64,000 nt of DNA, taken from the NCBI GenBank assembly GCA_023055425.1, contig JALGPY010000033.1, positions 2,660,908 through 2,724,907 on the forward strand. The letters are read 5' to 3'. The notes below the pieces were generated by a model. That model saw nothing but the letters and a program-made list of their open reading frames with translations. It searched no databases and was not told where the DNA came from. A program made the position numbers and the translations under genes. Numbering within the stretch: the first letter of the stretch is position 1; each line of letters begins with the position of its first letter. Source of the DNA: Linanthus parryae (lineage: Eukaryota; Streptophyta; Magnoliopsida; Ericales; Polemoniaceae). This document shows positions 47,512-59,082 of this stretch, piece by piece.

Positions 47512-48244
47512 TCAGGGCTGTGAATCTATCCTCTGGCAGTGGTTTAGTGAAGATGTCTGCAAACTGCATGTTAGTAGGCACAAAGATAGAGATACATCAC
47601 CTTTCTCCTCATGATTTCTGATGAAGTGATGTCTGGCATTAATGTGCTTAGTCAGTGAATAATGTAATGGATTCTTTGTAATTGAGATAGCACTAGTGTT
47701 GTCATATTTTATGGGAATATCTCTGAATTCATAACCAAGATCTCTCATATGTTGAACTATCCACATCACTTGTGAGCAACAAGCTCCTGCTGCTATGTAT
47801 TCAACTATCCTTTTGATAAATCTACTAATTTTTTCTTTCTAGGATGCCAACTTATTAGAGATTATCCAAGGAATTGGTAACACCTTGATGTGTTTTTTGT
47901 GTCTACTTTTTATCCTGCAAAGTCATCATCTGAATAGCCACACAGAACGAAGTTAGACTGTTTAGGATACGAAAGCCCTAAGTCTTTGGTACCATTGAGA
48001 TATCTAATTTTTATTTGACAGCAACTAAGTGAGAATTCTTTGGATCAGCTTGAAATCTAGCACACATATAAACACTAAACATAATGTCTCGCCTGCTTGC
48101 GGTAAGATAGAGAAGTGAACCAATCATACCTCTAAACTCTTTATGGTTCACACTCTTACCATATTGATCATTGTCTAAGGATAGTGTAGATCTCATGGGA
48201 GTTTTGGCTAACTTGAATTTAGACATCTTATACTTGTTTAACAA
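47512..48244 (-). pseudogene. RNase H region of the SIRE-like element
   Basis: 48,244-48,011 reads LNKYKMSKFKLAKTPMRST, then GMIGSLLYLTASRRDIMFSV and CARFQADPKNSHLVAVK; 47,769-47,512 reads FRDIPIKYDNTSAISITKNP and HINARHHFIRNHEEKGDVSL. These are the standard RT-to-RNase H connection and RNase H C-terminal motifs in the SIRE lineage. The part between is frameshifted. Confidence 0.85.
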
Positions 48245-48721
48245 ATCCTTGGTGTACTTATTCTAGTGTAGAAAAATTCCTTTCTCCATTTGATGTACAT
48301 GAAGTCCAAGAAAGAAATTAACTTTCCCATCAAGCTCATCTCAAATTCCCTGCTCATTAGACTAGAGAAATCTTTGGAAAGAGAATTATTAGTAGCACCA
48401 AATAGAATATCATTAACATATACTTGTAATACTAAAATATTTTTCTCATGTGTATTTATGAAAAGAGTTTTGTTAACTAAGCCTCTTTTGAAATCATTTT
48501 CGAGTAATTTTTTTGAAAATATTTTAGTAGTAAAAGTATATGTTAATGATATTCTATTTGGTGCTACTAATAATTCTCTTTCCAAAGATTTCTCTAGTCT
48601 TATGAGCAGGGAATTTGAGATGAGCTTGATGGGAAAGTTAATTTCTTTCTTGGACTTCATGTACATCAAATGGAGAAAGGAATTTTTCTACACTAGAATA
48701 AGTACACCAAGGATTTGTTAA
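48237..48721. repeat. Near-perfect inverted duplication inside the RT (arms of about 190-200 bp)
   Basis: The left arm 48,237 to about 48,430 and the right arm about 48,530-48,721 are reverse complements with almost no differences (for example TTAACAAATCCTTGG at one end and CCAAGGATTTGTTAA at the other). Both translate, on opposite strands, to the same RT segment YVNDILFGATNNSLSKDFSS. About 100 bases separate them. The arms start near the catalytic YVDD motif, here YVND. Confidence 0.95.
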
Positions 48722-48764
48722 ACAAGTTTGATGCCAGGAGTGATGAAGATATTTTCCTTGGTAC
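48722..48764 (+). repeat. Inverted copy of 49,690-49,730 joined to the RT duplication
   Basis: AAGTTTGATGCCAGGAGTGATG and the following GAAGATATTTTCCTT occur here on the plus strand and in reverse complement near 49,692-49,731 (ATCTTCATCACTCCTGGCATC). The joint to the RT arm lies at a shared AACAAG/CAAG, and after TTGGTACC the sequence returns to minus-strand RT ([11 protein letters not shown]). Confidence 0.85.
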
Positions 48765-49270
48765 CAAATTCTTGGAGCTTGTTTGAGGCCATACAGAGCT
48801 TTGTCAATCTTATAAACATGATTTGGATACTCATCATTTTCAAATCTAGGAGGTTGAGCAACTTATACTTCTTCTTGCAGATAACCATTTAGAAATGCCT
48901 GTTTAACATCCATTTTAAAAACTTTGATGTTCTTATGTGATGCAAATGCAAGTAACATTCTTATTGCTTCCAAACTGGCTACAGGAGCAAAAGTCTATTC
49001 AAAGTCTATACCTTCTTCTTTGTTGTAGCCTTGAGCTACTGGTCTTGCCTTATTTCTGATCACCTTACCATTTTCATCCAAATTATTTTTGAACACCCAC
49101 CTTGTTCCAATTACAGACAGATGTCTGGGAGGAGGAACTAGATTCCAGACCTTTCTCCTCTCAAATTCATTATGCTCACTTTGTATTGCAATGATCCAAC
49201 CTTCTTCTTGTAATGCTTCTTTCACATTCTTCGGTTCTAGAAGAGACACAAAAGCATTAATAGCACACAA
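48764..49270 (-). pseudogene. RT N-terminal half of the SIRE-like element
   Basis: 49,270-48,995 reads EALQEEGWIIAIQSEHNEFE, VWNLVPPPRHLSVIGTRWVF and NKARPVAQGYNKEEGIDFE. After a break the sequence continues to [12 protein letters not shown] near 48,790. The catalytic half is disrupted by the inverted duplication just downstream. Confidence 0.85.
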
Positions 49271-49279
49271 GTTCTTTAA

Positions 49280-50532
49280 CTACGATCTTGTTTGTGTACC
49301 TGTGGATGGATCAGAATGTTTTCTGGTGGATGGGATGACAAATATTTGAACTTCTTTCTTGGTGTCCAGGGTTTTGGTTTGCCAGGAAACTTTCAACGCC
49401 TTAAGAGCTTGATGTAGTGGCTTGACCACTCTGTGTTTCTTGAGGTTCAGATTCAAGGCTTTGAGAGCCACTTTCAAGGCATGAAAATCTCTCCTGTTTT
49501 CCTGCATGTAAGTCTTAGAACCAAACTCTGGATATGCTTCATCCTCTAACTCATGCTTTTTTAAATTTAAGTCTGCAAAACCTTCACTCAAAGAACCATC
49601 ATTGCTTTCATCAAATAAAACATGTATGCTTTCCTCAACAAGATTGGTTCTTTTATTGTAAACTTTGTAGGCTTTGCTAGTCAAAGAATAACCGAGGAAA
49701 ATATCTTCATCACTCCTGGCATCAAACTTGCCAAGATTATCCTTACCATTGTTGTGAAAAAAATAAGTACAACCAAAAGGTTATAAGTATGAAATATTTG
49801 TCTTCCTGCCTTGGAAAAGTTCATAAGGAGTCTTCTTTAAAATAGGCCTAATCAGGCACCTGTTCAAAATGTAATTTGCACTACTGACAACCTCTAACCA
49901 AAAAGACTTTGGCAACTTGTTTTCCAAAATAATGGTCCTAGACATGCCCTTAAGAGTCATGTTTTTCCTTTCAACTACACCATTTTGTTGAGGAGTTCTA
50001 GGAGCAGAACTCTTGTGAGCAATACCAAACTTGGCATAGAATAAATCAAACTCTAGTTGAATTCTCTGCCATAATCACTCCTTATTGAAGCAATATGAAG
50101 GTTTCTCAAAGTCTTTAGCTCTTTACACAATTTTGAAAATTCAGACAGTGCCTCAGACTTTTCTCTTAAAAACATTACCCAAGAAAATATAGAAAAATTA
50201 TCTACAATAACTAGCATATACTTCTTACCCTTTGGAGATGGAAATCTCATAGGAACACACAGATCCATATGAAGCAGTTCAATAGGTCTAGTTGTACTTA
50301 CAATGTTCTTTGGCTTGAATGAGCTCCTTGTCTGCTTTCCTTGAGTACAACCTTTGCATACCTCTTCATCCTTAAATTTAAAGCATGGCATTCCTCTGAC
50401 TAGGTATTTAGAGACTAGTTTGTTCAGTGTATGCAAGCTGATGTATCCAAGCTTTCTGTGGAAAATCTTTGAATCCTCTTTCAAAGCCTTGAGATAATTC
50501 AAACTTTCTCCTGCAACTTTGTTAGTATTCAA
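49280..50532 (-). pseudogene. Integrase and linker of the SIRE-like element
   Basis: 50,532-50,053 reads FHRKLGYISLHTLNKLVSKY, the zinc-binding CKGCTQGKQTRSSF and the core with HMDLCVPM, VDNFSIFSWVMFLREKSE and IRSDYGREFN. The expected HTD..GP region reads HMDLCVPM, so it is altered. 49,684-49,280 is the linker: SKAYKVYNKRTNLVEESIHV and then a Leu/Lys/Ala-rich stretch (ALKALNLNLKKH) encoded by CAAGGCTTTGA-type repeats. Confidence 0.8.
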
Positions 50533-51570
50533 GAAATAAACATTGTTTCACCTTGGAGCATTGAGAATGCAATTTCCATAATTTTCATCTTGCACCAAAC
50601 ATTTCTCCTTGTCAAGGAATAACTTTATTACCTTTATCACACAGTTGAGATACACTAAGTAGAATAAACTTTACACCATATACTAGATAAACATCTGAAT
50701 AGAATTTTTAACACCATTACCGACTTTTCCAATTCCTATAATATTTGCATTTGCCTTTGTCGCCATGTATGATTGTCCCTCCTGATTGTTCTTTTAGTTC
50801 AGTGAATAAAGAACTCTTGCCACTCATGTTCCTGGAGAAACCACTATCCATGATCCACTTATGTTCTTTTCTCTTGGTGACATCTTGCACATACCACTCA
50901 CTACCTTACCCAGCTGTTAGACCAAGTGTGATATTTGGATTCATATTCAGGATCAACCATGTTAGTCAGTCTGATCCCTTTAGGAACCCTAATCCGTCTC
51001 ACCTGTCCCTTAAGATGGAATGGAAAAGTATTCCTCAAGATGTGAGGTTCAGTTCTTCTGAAGGGACATGTCATCTTAACACTATCAATCGTTCAACGAT
51101 AAAAACATTTTGGAGAATATCTGCTACCTGCTTCCACAAATGTGGTATTGCTCCTTTTTGGAAAATTTGGATTATATCCAATAACAATTTTGTGTACAGA
51201 ACGCAAACTTTATCCAAGAATCAAGTAGATATTATGTTTAGAGCCAATAAGTTTTTTCATAACATTCTTAGAGTCTTGAAATTTCTCAGCCAGAAGAGTC
51301 TTATGTTCCTCTAATTCATCATGCTGATGCCTTAGAGCAACAAAGTTGTCACTCAAAAGAGAGTTTTTTTTTGCACTTTATTTGACTTGAGTTTTCAAGG
51401 ATTTGAAATTGGTTTACCAAGCTTTGAAATCTCTGCCAGCTTTTTCCTGAGAAATTTCAAGATTCTTGTTCTGGCGAACTAATTGAAATTCTCTTTTGTT
51501 TGCTCGTGAACTTTCTCCTTTAAAGACTTGATTTCCTTTAAGTAATCTTCTTCATTCAAAAGTATTGTTT

Positions 51571-52500
51571 TCAAAATCTCAGAAAGTACATTTTTAGGTT
51601 TAGACATATACTATTCACCATTACCCCAATGTTCTTTTCTGAGTCTACATCATGCTTGGCCATAGGACATAGGTTGACTTGCTCTTCTTCAAAATCTGAT
51701 TTACTTGAAGAATCAAAATCACTCCATGAAGCTACCATGGCCTTCTTTCTTATGTCATTGTCCTTCTTTTGAAAGTGCTTGCTTTTCTTGTGAGGACAAT
51801 CTCTGATCAAATGTCCTGCATCACCACATTCAGAATAATTCATTACTTTAGATTTATTTTCATGGGAAGAGGACTTGCCTTTGTAGTCCTTTCTACTTTA
51901 AGATCTAAATTTGTCTCTGTTGAGGTCTTTGTTTCCAAAGTTGTTCTTCATCTTGAGAAACTTTGTCAAGGCTTTGGAAATGAGAGAAATTGGATCTTCT
52001 TCATCATCTTCATCTTTTCCAAGGCTTTGTGGTTGTTCACTCTCTTTGGCCTTGAGTGCTAGATTCTTGACACACTCTCGTAGTTCTCCACCAGCTTCAC
52101 TCATGGAGATATCATGTGTGAGTAGCTTTCCATGTAAATAATCTAATTGGAGAGATGAAAAATCTTGAACTTCATAAATGGTTGTAGTCCTTCGTTCCCA
52201 TTTGGTTTTGCGAAGGCTTCGCAAGATCTTTCTGACTTTCTCTTCATTGGAGAGTGATTTCCCTAAGGACTCCAGATTGTTGACAATGTCAGTAAATCTC
52301 TTGAACATGTCTTTGATGGATTCATCTCCATTCATCTTTTACAGTTCATGCCGTCTAAGGAATATGTTGATCTTAGCTTGTTTCACTTGGCTGGTTCCTT
52401 CAATGTTGACCACTTTTTTATCCCATATCTCCTTAGAAGGCTTGCAGGTGGATATCCTGTTGAATTCATCTGCATTCAAAGAACAATACAAAATATTCAT
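51571..52500 (-). pseudogene. gag of the SIRE-like element
   Basis: 52,335-51,898 reads MNGDESIKDMFKRFTDIVNN, LGKSLSNEEKVRKILRSLRK and an acidic DEDDEEDPISLISKALTKFL, the UBN2-type gag of copia. 51,843-51,571 contains the zinc knuckle CGDAGHLIRDCPHKK, in which the first Cys pair is altered (YSECGDAGH). A frame break joins the two; the N-terminal part above 52,335 is fragmentary. Confidence 0.8.
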
Positions 52501-52793
52501 AACTCTATAATTTTTTGAAAGTTGTTATAATTTATAAGTAGATAGAGAGATTGTTCAGGTTTGGGAGTTCTTATTCCATCCTTAGCTGTGTAGAACATGT
52601 GAGGTCCATTCTGGATGATAGACCATAGTTCAATATCCTGATCAATGATGCACATTTTCATCTAGGCTTTCCAGCGTACAAAATTGTCTCCAGAGAACAA
52701 AGGAGGTCTGTTAGCAGCTCTTCTCTGTGAGAAACCACCATCATATACAATACTTATGATCACAAGATTGTTAGATCTGTACAGTGATACAAC

Positions 52794-52804
52794 CTCTGAT
52801 ACAA
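52794..52804 (-). other. Primer binding site of the SIRE-like element
   Basis: On the minus strand TTGTATCAGAG follows the 5' LTR. It is one base off the initiator-Met tRNA site (TGGTATCAGAG). Confidence 0.65.
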
Positions 52805-52807
52805 AAT

Positions 52808-54023
52808 TGAAGATTGCATGTAGTTAAAGACTAACATGATCAAATACTCTAGACCGGGGAGGGGGGGGGGGTTGAATAGAGTATGGAAATTTTTGTTAAA
52901 AGTGTGGTTTTAAAACAAAGTGAGAAGAACATGAATTATTTCAAAGATTTGAACTTAGTTTCAAGTCTTTGAAATCAAAACAAACTGTTTAAAAGTTATT
53001 GGGTATTTTCAAAGCTTTGGGATGCTTTTCAAGGCTGTGAAATGAAACATGTTTTTGAAGAAGTTTGGAAGGAAAGTAAATAACTATAAAGCAAAACAAT
53101 GAACATAGTGATTTTTTACGAAGTTCGCTCCCAAGTGACATACTCTCCGCCTGGGGGATCTAATCCCTCCAGGACTTCATCAAACTTCTTATTTATCAAA
53201 AGCTAAGTCCTAGATATCAGGACAAGAGAATTGCCTTACTCTTTTTCAGCCTTTGGTTCTTCCTAACCTATTTAGTCCCTGCTCTAGCTAACTGATATAA
53301 TAAGAATCCTTTGTTGTTCCTGTTGAGCAACTCAGGAGAACTGATGATTGAGTAATATAACAGAATGATATACAAATAAATCTCTAAGTGAAGAACACTA
53401 TGAAGATAGTGAAGCTGTGAAGCTTGAAGTGTTCTTCAGTAATCTGGAATGGATTGAATGGTTGAATGATTTTCTTCAGATGATGCTTGTCAATCCGTGA
53501 GAGTGTATGAATCTCTCTGTAATGCTCTTTACTTCTCAATCTCTCACAATCTGTTGTGGTCTGTCAATTTGAATTGCAGACTTTATAGGAGCTTCAACAG
53601 AAATCTTTAAAAATCCCCTAGCAGATCTTTTACTCTCAACAACTTGATTCCAATGGCTAGCTGCTTGATTTCCTCAATTGATTTTGATCTGAACTTCATC
53701 TGCAGGCCTAAGGTAAGTCCATACAACATTCCATAACAGCAAGATCAATCTGCAGGCTTGGATTTCCTAACCTGCACTTAAGCAAATAAGGAAACTTCTT
53801 GCAATACAGAGTTAGCTAATCCCTGAAAAATAAATTAGGAAAATGATAAGACCAAGGCATTTTATAACACATAATTAGTTTTTCTTTCATTATATAATAT
53901 AGCATGATCAAGTTCAAGAGATTAGAGAATTAATATGAGTAGGAACTCCCCTTTAGTTCATGCTGTGAGTTTTCAAGGCCATGAAACCAGTTTCAAAGAT
54001 TTGAAAACAACCTTGAACTTACA
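52808..54023 (-). repeat. 5' LTR of the SIRE-like element
   Basis: About 1,216 bp, bounded by CTTACA at the right and TGAAGATTGC at the left on the plus strand, next to the primer binding site. It contains a run of eleven G at 52,861-52,871 and many CAAAG(A/C)TTTGAA-type motifs (52,936-53,045, 53,973-54,000). The outer 310 bp match the truncated 3' LTR. Confidence 0.8.
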
Positions 54024-54797
54024 AAAGCGTTCCTTCCAATATAAATCTTGTTATTGAAACGTTTCATCATATCTGTGTCTTAACTGTTAATTTTTGTCAA
54101 GTAAAGTAGACAAGCTGGGATTGAATTGAAGATAAATTAGATTGAACTGTCTTAAGCTCAACTGAATGCGATTGAGCAGTGAAACGATGCCAATTGATCA
54201 AGTGCTTTATCATAATATCATGTTTTCTCATAATTGAAAAAATGGCGATCCTTGTAAAGAAATGTCCATGACTCGTTGTGCGATGATTGTAATCATGGGG
54301 TGTGGAAGCCAATGTTCTTTCATTCGTTGAGGCAACTTTGGGAAATGTTGTTCCATTTGTGTCCAAAATAAGTGGCTTGTGATAAGATCTATTGATTGGG
54401 AGAGTGGTGGCAATATCATTTGGGAATTATTGAAGCCAAGCTTGAGTGGTGTAAGTTTTTACTAGTCATTCATAAGTTTGATTAATACCTTCACGATTTT
54501 GATCCATGTAAAAAAGACTTCATGATTGTCCTATTCAAAAGAAGAGTTAACTTTCAAGAATATATCATAATCTACCATATCAAGGCATGTTCGGGTGTTG
54601 TTACTGGGTTTTTCAAAAGCATTAAGCGACTTGATTAAATATAGTAATAATATTTGAAGCAAGTTTCAAGAGAGATGGTGTGGTTGAAGAAGAGGACTAC
54701 ATGGAAAATAAATAAAAATAAGTTAGAGCCACTTGATTCTGTTACAACAAGATGAAGAAATCAGTTGCAAGAAAAAACTTTATTGATTAGTACATTT
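54024..54797. other. Interval between the SIRE-like element and copia element 3
   Basis: No gene recognised. Two minus-strand frames (54,097-54,366 and 54,228-54,419) overlap in different frames and have no known motif. It may be an old retrotransposon or host fragment. Confidence 0.3.
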
Positions 54798-55094
54798 CAA
54801 TTCCGGATATGGAGACAAAGAGATAACACAACACGGTATCTTTGGGAACAAGGTTTGTCCGATCACTGACTATTTCTATTTGTTGGGTGACATAGGTATG
54901 TTGCTAGACGCCACTCTATGTATGTAATAGTTACTACCAAGTAGAAACCTGTGGGGTCACACACCGTATGGATGAAACTGAATATGGGTATTAATTAGTT
55001 GAATTAATTAATTAAAGGATCATAACGCAACCACAAGCAAAACTAGTAGGACAAATATTCAAGGTGCACTAATCCGTGTATGGACAGGATTAGA
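54798..55094 (+). repeat. Partial LTR (element 2/3 family), middle section
   Basis: Matches the middle of the family LTR (compare 63,760-64,000): CCGGATATGGAGACAAAG, GGTTTGTC(C/A)GATCACTGAC, GGATCATAACGCAACCA. It ends at 55,094, where the sequence jumps back to an earlier point in the same LTR. Confidence 0.8.
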
Positions 55095-56170
55095 TTAGGA
55101 GTAATGTCATACTGGATTGACCCACTTACGAGAAGGCTACATAAGGTTATATAAAGTCGCAAGTTCTTCTCGTAGTGACAACAGTATTGTCATCCTTAGA
55201 CTTGAAGTCAGTAGATCCTTTAGTTGTGGAGTATTATGTTATGGTAGCGTCAAACGCTATCGAACACAATAGGAAGCAATCTTAGAGATGATAGTGATGT
55301 AGATAGAACTTTTTCCTCCCACATAGCGGGAGCAAATATATGTTGCACTCGAGGGTTAGTGCTTATAGAATGTCTGAACAGACTCAGAAAAATCAATATG
55401 GGATATTGATGTCATCTGCATGGGTAAGACTATTCTCAGGATCGAGAAACTATGGATTCGATATACAAGTGTGATTTGTATGTCTCGTGTCCAATCCGGA
55501 TATAGAGACAAAGGGATGAGACAATACTTGCACAAGGTTTGTCGGATTACTGACTATTTCTATTAGTTTGGTGGCATGGATGTTTTTCTAGATACCGCTC
55601 CATGTTATTAATAGTTACTACCAATTAAGTAGAAACCTATGGGGTCATAAGCCATATGGATTAAACTATACTTGGGAATTAATTAATATGATTAATTAAT
55701 AGAAGGATCAATATGCAACTACTTGAAAACATAGTAGGACTAATTTGCAAGTTGGACTAATTCGTGTAAACTAATTAGGAGAGGGGATAATATGTAGTTA
55801 ACAAGGAGTTGTTGGACTATATAAAGGAAACTCCTAACTTATATTCTCTCTAATGGTCATCAAACATTGAGTGGGAGAGAGAAAAGAAAGGAGAGAGCCA
55901 AGGTGCTCGTGTCGCGTGATTCTTCTTCTTCCTTCTTCCACCGGTTGCTAGCACAATACTTGGAAGAATCTAGAGCTTGATCCTAGGCGTGGCCTATCCA
56001 TAGAGGCGCGGACACTATTTTGCGTTTGAAGTCATCCGAGGAGACAAACAAGGTATTTGATACTAAAACTTTTACTATCGTTATGATTTCTCTTCCTGTG
56101 TTCCTTGGAGGGTCTTGTGCGGATCTTTATTATTGTTTTTCCACTGCGTAATCCCTTACAAAACCCTACA
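55095..56170 (+). repeat. 5' LTR of copia element 3, lacking its first ~235 bp
   Basis: Starts at TTAGGAGTAATGTCATACTGG, which is about 235 bases inside the 3' LTR (62,028), and ends AAAACCCTACA followed by the primer binding site. Confidence 0.8.
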
Positions 56171-57846
56171 GTGGTATTAGAGCAACATGTCGTAAAGCAT
56201 AACGTAGTTTATGTGTTATAATTTTGTCTATTTACACCTTAATTGTTGTTTATCGCGTAAAACAGACAAATTAAGCATAATTGATGCAACTTTGAATATG
56301 ATTCAAGCCAATTAAGATCTAATATTACATAGGATGTAAGGATTAGTGATTTGGATCTCATAGGATGTGGAATTTGGATCTAGGAAACTAGGGTTTGGGT
56401 ACAAGTTGAGAAAAAGAGGTTTTTCTAATTTGGAAACAACTAAACTTGGGCAAAAAGGAAGATGTTGTTTTGGAAACAACTTCTCAAGAGGTTCGACCCC
56501 TCTAGGGGAACGTCCCTCCTCTTCCTTTCCGCCCAAGCTAGCCACGTCCAAGGGGTCCGGGTCTCCCTAGCGCACGGCCTAGCCGTGTGGGCTAGGGGCC
56601 GGCCGGCCCAAGGCCTTGTGGCGGTCTTCTAAGGTTTCGGCCATGTGATGGTGGGCCCTCTTGGACCGTTTGACCCTAGTATATCTTAAATCAACAAAAT
56701 TTGAGCAAGCGCGTTAAAATTAGATTTTAATTATTTATGTGCTATTCGCATGGTGATTGGATATGGCCTTAGGTGTGGATGTTGTGATTGTTTAATTTTG
56801 GGGTTTGGCTTACGGCCTATGAGCTGATCAATTTACTGTAATAGTTAATTAGGTTTTACGGCCTGCGAGCCGGTCTTCTTCTCAACTTGTGAGATCTCTC
56901 TGTTTAGTATAGATGCTATATAGAGTAGATGATAGTCAAGACATGGAGAAGAAGCCTAAAGAATCAAAGAACCATAAAGCTATGGAGCATGCCACAAGCC
57001 AAGGAGTATGGCGACATCCACAAAGCTATGGAGCATGGACTAAAAGATTGAGGCACATGGAGATGAGCTTGCTATTTTAGCGTTCATAGATATTCTCATT
57101 GGCTTGGGAATATCTTAGACTAGAGGCCATATCCATATCACGTTTAATTTCTCTTTTTGTCGTTGTTTATTTTATTGTCTTATTATTTATTGTTGGTGTA
57201 TGATTGATGCATGCAAAATTGATAATAAGATAATTAACAACCCGGATCTTTTATTTTGGGATTGTCCAACCCAAATAAGTAGATCAGTTGATATGGATCA
57301 ACAAAATAATTAAAATTAAGAAAAATCCCTCCATTTAAGTATTGCGTTTCGTCTTCTTGTTATTCCAACACTCATCATAGTCATGATTCATCAAGCTCGT
57401 GCTTGCCAAAGCAAGGCAACTTGATTCATCTTGATGAGATGCGATGGCACAAAAAGTATCGTGCAATTGTTGGAGTAAGAGGTTAGATGCAACTAGGTGA
57501 TATTTATTGGATTAAAAGCCTAGAGGCAACCGATCGGGATTATCTATGGGATAGATAAATAAGGAGTTATTTTCCCAATTGAACCAAGAGTTGCATGGGG
57601 ATGCAATTGGATTTGTTCCTACCTAAATAAATGATTTTGGGTGACTTGCCAATGCAAGCTCAAAAGAAGTGAAATATGGATTTTGGCCCACTAGAAAATG
57701 TAACGATATTTTCGCATTAATATAGAGGGGTATTAATCCGAGAAAAATAGTAGGAGTTGTGTTTAATAATCTCGGCATTATTAAATATAGTTATTTGTTT
57801 CACAAATACTCTAAAACTTGTATATTTCTCGTTTTGTGGAATTACA

Positions 57847-58800
57847 ATGGCAAACAACTCATCGAGTTCATCACGTTCCCTACGATCAATCCTTGAGAAG
57901 GACAAGCTTTCTCTACCAACTTTATGGGCTGGTATAGGAACTTGAGAATCGTTCTCATGCAAGAGAAGAATCTATACACTATAGAGGAGAAAGTTTCTGA
58001 GGGTCCAGAAAAATAATTCTGCCGCAGCCATAAAGGCGTATCAGAAGATCGTTGACGATGCTAATGATGCGGCCTGCCTTATGATTTTCACCATGAGCTC
58101 TGAGATTTGGAAGCAACATGATAACATGGCTGCGTACGATATGATCGCACACTTAAAGCAGCTCTTCCAAGAGTAGGCAAGGTTTGAGAGATATGTAGTT
58201 TCCAAGTCATTGTTCAAGTGTCATCTGAAAGAGGTCTTTGGTACCTCACGTCCTCTGTAGGATCGGATACTTGGAGACACTCACACGCCTAGGGTTTCCG
58301 GTGGGTCAAGAGTTGGCCACTGATCTCTTTTTGCAATCGTTGCAGGACTGTTATGGACAGTTCACCATGAACTATAACATGAATGAGATCGTCAAGCCTC
58401 TGCTAGAATTACTCAATATGTTGATGGTACACAAAGGAAAGGGTAAGCATGGCTATAATGATGGGAAAGGGAAAGGCCAAGGCCATAATGATTGTACACA
58501 AAGGAAAGGGCAAGCAATTTGCCTCATCCTCATCCAAAGGGAAAGGCAAGGCAGTTGCGAAACCCAAGGATGTTGCTCTTAAGCCTGCTGGTGGCATTGC
58601 CAAGGGCGTGACTAAAAGTGATTGTCACTACTGCAGTCAGCCTGGACACTAGAAGAGGAAATGCCCAAAGTATCTGGAGGATAAAAGGCTTGGAATAGTG
58701 ATTCCACCACCACCAGGTATTTTTTTTACAGATGTCAATTCAACTTTCTCTTCATCATGGGTATTTGATACTTGATGTGGATCTCACATTGTCGAAATGT
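57847..58800 (+). pseudogene. gag (and start of protease) of copia element 3
   Basis: The ATG at 57,847 opens MANNSSSSSRSLRSILEKDK, the family N-terminus. After frameshifts, 58,238-58,582 reads RIGYLETLTRLGFPVGQELA and MNYNMNEIVKPLLELLNM, followed by an expanded GKGK-rich stretch (a short repeat of AAAGGGAAAGGC units, 58,430-58,560) and the zinc knuckle CHYCSQPGH, cut by a stop. The protease WVFDT region lies near 58,760. Confidence 0.8.
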
Positions 58801-59082
58801 TCAGGATCTAAAGAGAAGTAGAATATTGGCGAAAGGGGAGATAGACCTGCGCGTTGGGAATGGAGCAAAGGTTGCTGCATTGGCCGGGGGCGTGTACAAG
58901 CTGTCTCTGTCTTCAGGATTAGTTTAGAATTAAATAATTGCTATTTTGTGCCTGTTATGAGCAGAAAAATTATTTCTATTTGTTGTTTGGACAAGGAAGG
59001 TTTGACTATTTCAATAAAGGACAATTATTGCTCCATTTAATTTGATAGTATTCCCTATTGATCTAATTAATCCTTCTTATCT

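Larger units (their letters stand above)
44615..54023 (-). mobile_element. SIRE/Maximus-like Ty1/copia element, minus strand (9.4 kb)
   Basis: The 5' LTR lies at the right (54,023-52,808), followed by a primer binding site complement CTCTGATACAA (52,794-52,804). Gag (about 52.5-51.6 kb), integrase (50.5-50.0), RT (49.3-48.0), RNase H (47.8-47.5) and an extra downstream reading region (47.3-45.2 kb) follow, then the polypurine tract complement TCTCCCCCTTG and a 3' LTR truncated to 308 bp (44,922-44,615). The lineage call rests on CCHC, RT and gene-order features. Numerous stops make it non-functional. Confidence 0.85.

Noticed and set aside
48290..48721. 143-codon plus-strand RT-like frame
   Set aside because: It is the inverted copy of the minus-strand RT segment, not a second gene; reported as an inverted duplication.
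50745..51314. 189-codon plus-strand frame
   Set aside because: It is antisense to the gag/protease area of the minus-strand SIRE-like element and has no recognisable domain.
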